From NCBI GenBank assembly GCA_005798965.1, contig SYIB01000030.1:1-9165 (forward strand): 9,165 nt of DNA, read 5' to 3'. Source of the stretch: Planctomycetia bacterium. GTDB lineage: Bacteria; Planctomycetota; Phycisphaerae; Phycisphaerales; SM1A02. Under the pieces are notes generated by a model that saw only the letters and a program-made list of their open reading frames with translations, was not told where the DNA came from and did not search any database. Below, piece by piece: positions 1 to 6,407 of this stretch (positions are counted from its first letter, which is position 1; every line of letters starts with the position of its first letter). Position numbers and translations under genes: made by a program.

Positions 1-305
1 CGGGGCTCGACATCGTGAGCCTGCTGTCGTGGAGCGATCCGCAGCGTTGCACGGCGTTCATGAGGTTGCAGCTTGATCGATGCCTGGCCCACTATCGAGC
101 GAGCGCACCGCTGGACGGCATGATCGACGGGTCGTGCCGGCCTACCCTCTGGGCCATGACGGCGATCTACGGTGGCATCGCACGGCGGATCAACGATCGT
201 CCGCGTGCCGTGGTCGAGGAGCGCGTGGCGCTGCCAGCAGCCGGAAAACTGCTGGTGGCACTCCGTGCGCGACTGGGCTGGCATGGTGGGGCGTGCGTGC
301 CATGA
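1..305 (+). CDS. hpnD: Squalene/phytoene synthase family protein, C-terminal fragment (probable HpnD, presqualene diphosphate synthase)
   Basis: The 5' end lies outside the window. The open frame runs from base 3 without a stop to the TGA at 303-305, giving about 100 C-terminal residues. What is visible resembles the tail of the trans-isoprenyl diphosphate synthase HH family as seen in HpnD: a helix with LDRCLAHY, then the segment AMTAIYGGIARRI, then an RVALPAAGKLLVALRA-type end. That order (AxxAIYxxxxxRI followed by RVxL...K) is characteristic of HpnD tails. HpnC is a close relative and cannot be excluded, because the catalytic Asp-rich motifs are upstream of the window. HpnD condenses two farnesyl diphosphates to presqualene diphosphate, the first step of the HpnCDE squalene route. 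The stop overlaps the hpnE start (ATGA, 302-305), and the hpnE neighbour strongly supports the pathway. Any in-frame ATG near base 60 would be internal, not a true start. Confidence 0.78.
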   Translation, partial: GLDIVSLLSWSDPQRCTAFMRLQLDRCLAHYRASAPLDGMIDGSCRPTLWAMTAIYGGIARRINDRPRAVVEERVALPAAGKLLVALRARLGWHGGACVP

Positions 306-1693
306 GTCGCACGGTCGCGATCGTCGGTGGTGGCATCGCGGGGCTTGCCGCGGCGCTGCGCGTGGCGGACGCGGGGGATCGGCCGGTCGTGATCGAGACG
401 CGCGGCAAGCTGGGCGGCCGGGCGACGAGCTTCGAGGATGCCCGCACGGGCCTGGTGCTCGACAATTGCCAGCACGTGCTCATGGGTTGCTGCACGAACC
501 TGATCGACTTCTACGGCAGGCTCGGCGTGGACGGCTTGATCGAGTGGCACGACACCACCTTCTGGGCGAACCCGCCGATGGATCCCGATCGGATGAAGCC
601 ATCCTGGTGGCCGGCGCCGGGCCACTTCACGGGGTCGTTCCTGCGCATGCGGCAGCTGGACCTGCGTGACAAGGTCGCGATCGCGCGCGCCATGTGGCGC
701 ATGATCCGGCTCGGTCGCAACGGCCGAGCGCAGTGGGCGGGCCGTGATTTCGGCGCATTCCTGCTCGAGACGGGCCAGACGCAAGCCGCGATCGATCGAT
801 TCTGGGAGCCCGTGGTCGTGAGCGCCTGCAACGTGCCGAGTGCATCGTGTGACGCCGCTTACGCGATGAAGGTCTTCCAGGACGGCTTCCTGCAGGATCC
901 GTGGAGCCCGTGCATGGGCATCAGCACCGTGCCGTTGGCACGCCTCTACGACCCCGCGCGCGAGGCGATCGTGCAGGCCGGTGGGGAGCTGCGCGAGTCG
1001 ACGAGCGCCGTCGCGCTCAACTACGACGGGCGTCGCATCACCGGCGTGACCACCGACGACGGGATCGTTGAATGCAGCGCGGTCATCTCGAGCGTGCCGC
1101 CCGATCGGCTCGCGAAGCTCTGCAGCGACACGCTGCGCCGGGCGGATGCCCGGCTCAGGGATCTCGAAGCCGTGCCGTTCAGCCCGATCCTGGGCGTGCA
1201 TCTCTTCTTCGATCATCCGGTCATGGATACGCCACACCTGGTCTTGCCGGGTCGTGCGACGCAGTGGCTGTTCCGCAAGCAAGGCGAGGATGGTCGCGAG
1301 CATGTGCACGCAGTCATCAGTAGCGCCGACGAGTGGATGGCCATCGACGAGGCAGAGATCGTGCGTCGCGTCCTGGCCGACATGACGTGGGCCTTGCCGC
1401 GCGCGCGTGGCCTCGAACCCGTGGCTGTGCGAGCGGTGAAGGAGAAGCGCGCGACGTTCGGTTGCGTGCCGGGCATCGATCGCCTGCGACCGAAGGCCGT
1501 GCCTGATCCGATCTCCGGTGGCGTGCCGAACCTCTTCCTCGCGGGCGACTGGACCGACACCGGTTGGCCCGCCACGATGGAGGGCGCGGTGCGCTCGGGT
1601 TACGCGGCGGCTGCAGCCTGCACGGGGCAGGGCGGTTTGGTCGCGGATGTGCCGCCGAGTCGCATGGCGTCGTTGCTTGGGCTGCGCGCATGA
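302..1693 (+). CDS. hpnE: HpnE, hydroxysqualene dehydroxylase (squalene-associated FAD-dependent desaturase)
   Basis: This 463-residue protein is a flavin amine-oxidase/phytoene-desaturase-type enzyme. In the HpnCDE pathway it uses FAD to reduce hydroxysqualene to squalene, feeding hopanoid synthesis. The N-terminus has the dinucleotide-binding fold: VAIVGGGIAGLAAA at residues 5-18 (glycines 9, 10, 11, 14), with the FAD-ribose acidic residue E32 in VVIETRGKLGGRATSF. A family-typical segment LDNCQHVLMGCCTNLIDFYG follows at 53-72. The C-terminal FAD motif is at about 410-437: NLFLAGDWTDTG, then a region with E428 followed by GAVRSGYAA. Length fits the family (about 420-470). The start at 302 was chosen because it begins the Rossmann strand directly and overlaps the upstream stop as ATGA. 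A frame-open extension back to base 80 runs through the upstream gene and is not credible. A purine-rich GGTGGGG stretch lies just upstream. The stop overlaps the queG start (1690-1693). Other carotenoid-type desaturases are an alternative, but the neighbour and the LDNCQHVLMG signature favour HpnE. Confidence 0.9.
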   Translation: MSRTVAIVGGGIAGLAAALRVADAGDRPVVIETRGKLGGRATSFEDARTGLVLDNCQHVLMGCCTNLIDFYGRLGVDGLIEWHDTTFWANPPMDPDRMKPSWWPAPGHFTGSFLRMRQLDLRDKVAIARAMWRMIRLGRNGRAQWAGRDFGAFLLETGQTQAAIDRFWEPVVVSACNVPSASCDAAYAMKVFQDGFLQDPWSPCMGISTVPLARLYDPAREAIVQAGGELRESTSAVALNYDGRRITGVTTDDGIVECSAVISSVPPDRLAKLCSDTLRRADARLRDLEAVPFSPILGVHLFFDHPVMDTPHLVLPGRATQWLFRKQGEDGREHVHAVISSADEWMAIDEAEIVRRVLADMTWALPRARGLEPVAVRAVKEKRATFGCVPGIDRLRPKAVPDPISGGVPNLFLAGDWTDTGWPATMEGAVRSGYAAAAACTGQGGLVADVPPSRMASLLGLRA

Positions 1694-2784
1694 TCCCCGG
1701 CGGCGGCCCCGAGCTCACGGCGTGGATCGTGGCCCGGGGGCGTGATCTTGGTTTCGCTGCGGTCGGTGTGACGCGGCTCGAGCGGTCCTCGCGCGAGGAC
1801 GTGATTCGCGAGTGGGTCGCTGAGGGCCGTCATGGTCCGATGGAGTGGTTCCGCGACCAGCTTGAGGCTCGGCTCGATCCGACGACCATGCTGCCCGGCG
1901 CTCGCAGCGTGATCGTGGTGGCGGACCGCTACGCGGATGGCAGGCCCGATCGGGTCAACGACAGCCTTGCACCGCGCGGGCGCACAGCACGCTACGCCCG
2001 CGGGCGTGATTACCACCGTCGCATGAAGAAGCGCCTGCTCAAGCTGCACAAGGCGCTCGACGAGGCGTTTCCCGCGCAGGGGTTCCGGCGCTGCGGCGAT
2101 CTTGAGCCCGTGCTCGAACGGGAGCATGCTGAGCGCGCGGGTGTGGTGAGGATTGGCAAGAACACGCTCGGGATCGCCCCAGGTCTGGGGTCATGGATCC
2201 TCCTTGGGGAACTGCTGACGACGCTCGATCTTGTGCCGACGCCTGCGGAGCCGGGCGTCGGCGCCGACCCGTGCGGTACCTGCACGGCCTGCATCGTTGC
2301 GTGCCCGACGCAGGCGATCACGCCGTGGTCAGTGGATGCCTCGAGGTGCATCAGCACCTTCACGCTCGAGGAGCGCGGCGATGGCAGCGCGTGGCTTGCG
2401 GACTCGGTGGGCGACTGGCTGTTTGGCTGCGACATGTGCCAAGAAGTCTGCCCGCACAACGCACCGACGGTGCGGAGCCGGGCTGCGGGCATCCATCCTG
2501 ACTTCGATGGCCGTGGTGCGAGCCACGATCTGCTCACGGTGCTCGGATGGACGGAGGCCGACCGGACCGAGGCGTTCATGGCCGGCACGCTCAAGCGGGT
2601 CTCGCTCGACATGGCGCGTCGCAACGCCGTACACGCTGCGGCCGCCGCGATCATGGACGGTCGGGGCAGCGAGGCCGGTCGACAGGCGCTGGTTCAGAAA
2701 CTCAGGGAGATCGCCGGCGATCCGGCGCAGCCTGAGCTCGTGCGCCAAGCCTCGCAGCGTCAGCTCGCGCGGCTTGAAGCGTAA
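1690..2784 (+). CDS. queG: QueG, epoxyqueuosine reductase
   Basis: This 364-residue protein is the cytoplasmic cobalamin- and iron-sulfur-dependent enzyme that reduces epoxyqueuosine to queuosine at the wobble position of GUN-anticodon tRNAs. Family signatures appear in order: HGPMEWFRDQLEARLDPTTM (49-68), the RGRDYH motif (105-110), the active-site region GDLEPVLEREHAERAG (136-151, with D137 matching the conserved catalytic Asp), and IGKNTLGI (155-162). Next come two ferredoxin-type 4Fe-4S cluster motifs. The first has C195, C198, C201 and C205 in CGTCTACIVACP. The second has C220, C247, C250 and C254 in CDMCQEVCPHN. All eight cysteines are present. The tail from about 280 is helical and compatible with the HEAT-like C-terminal part of QueG. 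Start 1690 gives the expected N-terminus and an ATGA overlap with hpnE, with only a weak Shine-Dalgarno, suggesting coupled translation. An upstream in-frame ATG at 1564 lies inside hpnE and was rejected. It ends 3 bases before the stop of the converging lipoprotein gene. Confidence 0.96.
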   Translation: MIPGGGPELTAWIVARGRDLGFAAVGVTRLERSSREDVIREWVAEGRHGPMEWFRDQLEARLDPTTMLPGARSVIVVADRYADGRPDRVNDSLAPRGRTARYARGRDYHRRMKKRLLKLHKALDEAFPAQGFRRCGDLEPVLEREHAERAGVVRIGKNTLGIAPGLGSWILLGELLTTLDLVPTPAEPGVGADPCGTCTACIVACPTQAITPWSVDASRCISTFTLEERGDGSAWLADSVGDWLFGCDMCQEVCPHNAPTVRSRAAGIHPDFDGRGASHDLLTVLGWTEADRTEAFMAGTLKRVSLDMARRNAVHAAAAAIMDGRGSEAGRQALVQKLREIAGDPAQPELVRQASQRQLARLEA

Positions 2785-2787
2785 GAC

Positions 2788-4815
2788 TCAGGGAAGCATG
2801 TCGTCCTGTTCGCTCTCGGGGGGATTCGCCATGCCGCCCGGACCATCGGGGATCGCCATGCCGCCCATCGCGCCACTGGCGGCCTTCATCATGGCTCCCA
2901 TCATGGCCTGCTGAAACGCTTGCATCGCAGCACCTGGATCGGCAAGCTCACCAGCGGTGACCTTGGCGGCAACCGCCTCGGCTGCACCACGCATCGGCCC
3001 CGCGATCATGCCGATCTGCGCACCGAGCTGCTTCATCATGGGGTTGCTCATCGCTTCCTGCGGCATGGAAGCCACATCGATGAACCACGCGTCGCCGTCC
3101 TTGAAGAGCTTGGTGTTCTGCGCACCCGAGACAAGGGTCGCCTCGGTCTCGGTCACGTCGGAGAGCGTGGCATTGGCGGCATCGGCGGCACCCGCGGTCG
3201 ATTCGCCGAGGGAGGCAAGCGCTTCCGGCCCGAAGGTGGTCTTCATTGCCACGACCAGCGGCCCCATCGCCGAACTCAGCGTGCCGAGCACCTGACCATC
3301 GCGGCGCGAGGTCGCATCGCGACCGGACATGCACTTGGCGATGCGATCAAAGCCCTCGACCGAGTCGTAGCTGGTCTTCATCGCCTCGAGCAGCGCTTCG
3401 GCACTCTCGAAGCCGACCGGATCGGGAAGCGGCGCTGTGGCTGAGGCGGCCGCCTTCGCACGGGCCGGGCGCTTGGTGGGCTTCTTGGCATCGGACGACA
3501 GGGCAATGCCCGCCTTGGCCGCCATCTCCGCAGCGAAGTCCTCGGGGCTCTCGAGCGACTTGATGGCGGTGTCGACCTGAACCTTCATCGCGGTCTTCGA
3601 CTCCTCGGTCGCACTGCAGCCATCGATCGATTCCTTTGCACTCTTGTACGCGGTGCCCGCGCTGGTCACGAGCTCGCTCGGGTCAGAGCCTTCGAACTCG
3701 ATGCCGTCGGCCACATCGCCGGCCTTGCCCGCCATGTCGGCGATCGCGGCATCGGCCAACGCCGCACTGGCGCGCACATCTGCCATGCGCGCCTGCAGCA
3801 GGGCGATCGTGAGTTGCTCGTTCCGGGCACTCTGGCCGCTTGGTCCCTGCAGGCTCGAGGCGCGGCCGGCGTTGGTGGCGGCTTGTTCAAGGTCCTGCGT
3901 GACGGCCTCGACGGCCTGCTTGAGCGCATCGCCTTGACGGTCGGCGATGCCCTTGGCTGCCTCGGCGACCTGGGCGCTCATGACCTCGAGCGCCTCGGCG
4001 TTTTCCTTTGCCGCCTCCTTCAGACGCTTCGCCTCAGCAGCGACCGATTGAGCGGCCCGTTCGAGCGCGGCGCCGAGGTTCTGGTCGGCATCAGCCATCG
4101 AGGCGAGCTCCATCGCTGTCGCCGCGAGCGCTTCGTAGGTGACTTCGGCAACCATGCCGTCGCGCGCAGCCTCGCGCGCTTCAAGCGTCAGGCGCAAGGC
4201 TTCGTCGCTTGCGGTGACGCGAGCCATCGCTGACTCCGAGCGCGAAGCATCCATGCGTTCACGGGCCTCGGCCATGCGGGATTCAGAGGTGGCCTGCAGC
4301 GTGGCTGCCGCCGCCTTGAGCTCCTCGGCCTTGTCGGCGAGCGCCACGGCATCGATGCCCTCGAGCACGCCACCAGACTCGAAGGTCGTGGCGAGCCGTT
4401 GGAGCTCGGCCGCGATGGGCACGAGATTGGTTGCACCGATCGCCTCAAGTGCTGCGCCAGCCACGACCATGTCCGGCAGGAGGCCGGCGATCATCGCGCG
4501 GGCAGCTCGGTCCTGCGCCATGATGTCGTCGACCTTGTGCATGCCGAAGGTCGCTGCCTGCATGAAGCCGCGCGCCGCGACCAGGCATGCGGCGTTCTGT
4601 TGCTCGCTGCTTGCGCCGGGGATCGAGGCGAGCCGCTGCGCTGCCGTGCGGCACTGCTCGATGCGCTCATCGAGCGTCTCGGCGTCGTTGGCAGCGGCAA
4701 GTTTCTGGCCCCAGGTGCGGATTGCGGTGGTGGCTTCCTCGGGATTGCGGGCCTGCGGATCGGTGCAGGCAGCGAGCAGGGTGACGAGGCAGCAAGCGGC
4801 AAGGGTGCGGTTCAT
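2788..4815 (-). CDS. Large Ala-rich lipoprotein with long helical region and Met-rich tail, function unknown
   Basis: I do not recognise a named family. The 675-residue product begins with a short lipoprotein signal (MNRTLAACCLVTLLAAC) whose lipobox LAAC places the lipidated cysteine at residue 17, so it is probably membrane-anchored on the outer face. Residues about 25-440 are strongly Ala/Glu/Lys/Arg-rich and read as long helices, plausibly coiled coil (for example 160-200 and 250-310). A basic Pro/Ala linker (about 444-464, KKPTKRPARAK) leads to a second domain, about 465-585. This contains EALLEAMKTSYDSVEGFDRI and ends in a beta-like TKLFKDGDAWFIDVASM, the kind of strand pair seen in NTF2-like/DUF4878-type folds (inference). 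The last 92 residues hold 15 methionines. No Shine-Dalgarno is visible before the ATG at 4813-4815. It lies 24 bases downstream of the CX4CH protein gene on the same strand, so the two are probably co-transcribed. Phase and codon composition support the - strand frame over the opposite-strand frames. Confidence 0.85.
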   Translation of the reverse strand: MNRTLAACCLVTLLAACTDPQARNPEEATTAIRTWGQKLAAANDAETLDERIEQCRTAAQRLASIPGASSEQQNAACLVAARGFMQAATFGMHKVDDIMAQDRAARAMIAGLLPDMVVAGAALEAIGATNLVPIAAELQRLATTFESGGVLEGIDAVALADKAEELKAAAATLQATSESRMAEARERMDASRSESAMARVTASDEALRLTLEAREAARDGMVAEVTYEALAATAMELASMADADQNLGAALERAAQSVAAEAKRLKEAAKENAEALEVMSAQVAEAAKGIADRQGDALKQAVEAVTQDLEQAATNAGRASSLQGPSGQSARNEQLTIALLQARMADVRASAALADAAIADMAGKAGDVADGIEFEGSDPSELVTSAGTAYKSAKESIDGCSATEESKTAMKVQVDTAIKSLESPEDFAAEMAAKAGIALSSDAKKPTKRPARAKAAASATAPLPDPVGFESAEALLEAMKTSYDSVEGFDRIAKCMSGRDATSRRDGQVLGTLSSAMGPLVVAMKTTFGPEALASLGESTAGAADAANATLSDVTETEATLVSGAQNTKLFKDGDAWFIDVASMPQEAMSNPMMKQLGAQIGMIAGPMRGAAEAVAAKVTAGELADPGAAMQAFQQAMMGAMMKAASGAMGGMAIPDGPGGMANPPESEQDDMLP

Positions 4816-4839
4816 GGTGGGTGCCGTGTGAAGAGCGGA

Positions 4840-6315
4840 TCAGCGGGACTCGGGGACATCCTTCAGGTCGCCGGCGTCGGGCGAGCGGAGGGACGGGGGA
4901 TCGAAGTCGACAGGGTACTCCGGACGGGGGCGGTGCATGGTGGCGATCCAGCGTTCGCAATCGGCCATGAGCCGTTCGTTGGTGCGGTCGAAGACCGGCT
5001 TCCAGCCCGGCACGTCAGGGTGGGGGAAGCGCGCACTCGATCGCGGCAGCGCATGCTGCACCAGCAGCGAATCGTGGGGCTGGTCGAAGTCGACCATCGG
5101 CCGGCCATCGAAGCGCGACTCGAGCAGGATCAGCAGGTTCGTGTAGCGCACCGAGTCGTTGTTGCCGTTGCGCGCATGCAGGAAGAAGTTCCCGCCGTCG
5201 AGGCCGCCGTGGCAGCGGCTGGTGGCGCAATTGCCCAGGAGCCACGCGTTGTGGACCTTGGTGCGGAACATGTTCAGGGCGTGCGGCTCGGTCTCGACCT
5301 GGATCCGGTCGTAGAGCTCGCGTGCGCGCAGATCGAACATGAGCTTCACGAGCTCAATGGGATCCTGCGTGAAGAGCCGTGTGCGCCCCGCCTCCGACTC
5401 GGGGATCAGGTCGCTCGCGGCGTGCGCGGCGATGAGTTCCTTGATCGTGTCGGCCGAAACGGTGACCTTCGGCGGTCGGTTGAAGTCGATCTCGTAGACG
5501 CGGATCAGGTTGACTTCGGTCGGGGTCAGCAGCCGATCCGGGAGCGCTGCCGAGGGCGCGCGGGGTGCGGGCAATGCGTCGCTGCCGCTGGGAGCTGCAC
5601 GACCGCTGGGAGCGCTTCGGAAGACCGCGACCTGAGCCTCGATCGCAGCCAGCAGGCGCTTCGCTTCGTCGATCGGGCGCGTGGCGATGAGCGCGCGCGT
5701 CTCGGTCAGCGCTTCGTCGTAGGCGCGTTGCTCGAAAAGCCATCGGCACATGGCCAGACGGCCATCGACATCATCATCGCGCAGGGCGGCCTTGAGCTTG
5801 CGGTAGCGCTCCTCGAAGGCAACATCGAGCGTGACCTGCCACGCGCGGTCGCGCGGCACGACGGTGCGGATGCCCGCGATCGAGTAGACGACCGCATCGA
5901 AGCCATCGTCCAGGATGTGCGCGCGCACGCTGGTGCCATCGCGCATGGTGATGAGCCCGGTGGCGCCGCTCGCAGGCACATCGACGAGTTCGATCACGTT
6001 GAGCACACGGCCATGCTCGAAGGTGACGAGGGTCGAGCCGCGCTGCATCGTGAAGGTCGTGTCGTCATCGGAAATGACCCAGCCGCCGAACTCGCGCGAG
6101 CGGCTCTCGACCACGTGGACGCGGCGAATGGCGCCTTCGGGCGGCTGCTCGGTGGATGGCACGGCCGGTCCATCGGTCGCAGCCGGTGGCGCGGCCGTCG
6201 GATCCGCGGGTGGGTTCGCAGCCGGCGCTTGCCCGTGACACGGCGCGCAGGTGATGGCAAGCAGGGCCATCGCCGCGGCGAGTGCCGCGACCGTGGGGGT
6301 GCGTGGGCAGAGCAT
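4840..6315 (-). CDS. Secreted protein with C-x4-C-H motif domain (planctomycete cytochrome-like), function unknown
   Basis: This 491-residue protein has an N-terminal signal: hydrophobic residues 9-21, then TCAPCHGQAPA, with possible cleavage after APA at 32. A Pro/Ala-rich low-complexity stretch follows (31-60). Residues about 63-165 look like two tandem small beta units (FGGWVISDDDTTFTM and then GLITMRDGTSVRAHILDDG). Residues 168-230 look like TPR-type helices (LAMCRWLFEQRAYDEAL). A second Pro/Ala/Ser linker covers about 234-262. The C-terminal domain (263-470) contains GNCATSRCHGGLDGG at 361-375, with C363-x4-C368-H369, then DSLLVQHALP and a late W456. This layout resembles domains common in planctomycetes in which an atypical CH motif stands where c-type cytochromes have C-x2-C-H. 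Whether it binds haem is not shown. It is the first gene of a probable two-gene operon with the lipoprotein downstream. No Shine-Dalgarno precedes the ATG, and a possible promoter abuts it. Family assignment is by resemblance only. Confidence 0.85.
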   Translation of the reverse strand: MLCPRTPTVAALAAAMALLAITCAPCHGQAPAANPPADPTAAPPAATDGPAVPSTEQPPEGAIRRVHVVESRSREFGGWVISDDDTTFTMQRGSTLVTFEHGRVLNVIELVDVPASGATGLITMRDGTSVRAHILDDGFDAVVYSIAGIRTVVPRDRAWQVTLDVAFEERYRKLKAALRDDDVDGRLAMCRWLFEQRAYDEALTETRALIATRPIDEAKRLLAAIEAQVAVFRSAPSGRAAPSGSDALPAPRAPSAALPDRLLTPTEVNLIRVYEIDFNRPPKVTVSADTIKELIAAHAASDLIPESEAGRTRLFTQDPIELVKLMFDLRARELYDRIQVETEPHALNMFRTKVHNAWLLGNCATSRCHGGLDGGNFFLHARNGNNDSVRYTNLLILLESRFDGRPMVDFDQPHDSLLVQHALPRSSARFPHPDVPGWKPVFDRTNERLMADCERWIATMHRPRPEYPVDFDPPSLRSPDAGDLKDVPESR

Positions 6316-6407
6316 CCAAGGATTGTCCGTGAAGCGGCGGCTCGGCGCAACCGGGGCGCAGGGGCTTCCAAGCCACTATCGTCCGGGTCCAACCTGAGGA
6401 GGCCTCG
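6316..6407. promoter_or_regulatory. Divergent intergenic region driving both flanking genes
   Basis: This 92-base gap separates two divergently transcribed genes, so it should hold both promoters. On the - strand, a TTGCGC (6345-6350 reversed) and a GACAAT (6322-6327 reversed) are 17 bases apart. The -10-like element ends 6 bases before the ATG, which would give a nearly leaderless transcript, in agreement with the missing Shine-Dalgarno. On the + strand only a weak CACTAT (6374-6379) is seen. A small dyad GGCTTCCAAGCC sits at 6363-6374. The location is secure; the individual elements are weak matches and may be chance. Confidence 0.4.
6396..6402 (+). promoter_or_regulatory. Strong Shine-Dalgarno of the isomerase-like gene
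   Basis: GAGGAGG lies 5 bases before the ATG at 6408 and fixes that start. It is the only near-perfect ribosome binding site among the complete genes of the window; the others show weak sites or none. Confidence 0.85.

Noticed and set aside
80..301. N-terminal extension of hpnE back to base 80
   Set aside because: The extension overlaps the upstream synthase in another frame and has no family similarity; the Rossmann strand begins right after the ATG at 302.
167..1309. A 380-codon open frame on the - strand opposite hpnE
   Set aside because: Antisense shadow of a gene with clear FAD motifs; rich in Arg/His/Ala with no recognisable motif.
6363..6374. GGCTTCCAAGCC dyad as an operator
   Set aside because: Only 5-base arms in a GC-rich region and a single copy, with no regulator gene nearby; kept as a note within the intergenic region but not called as a site.
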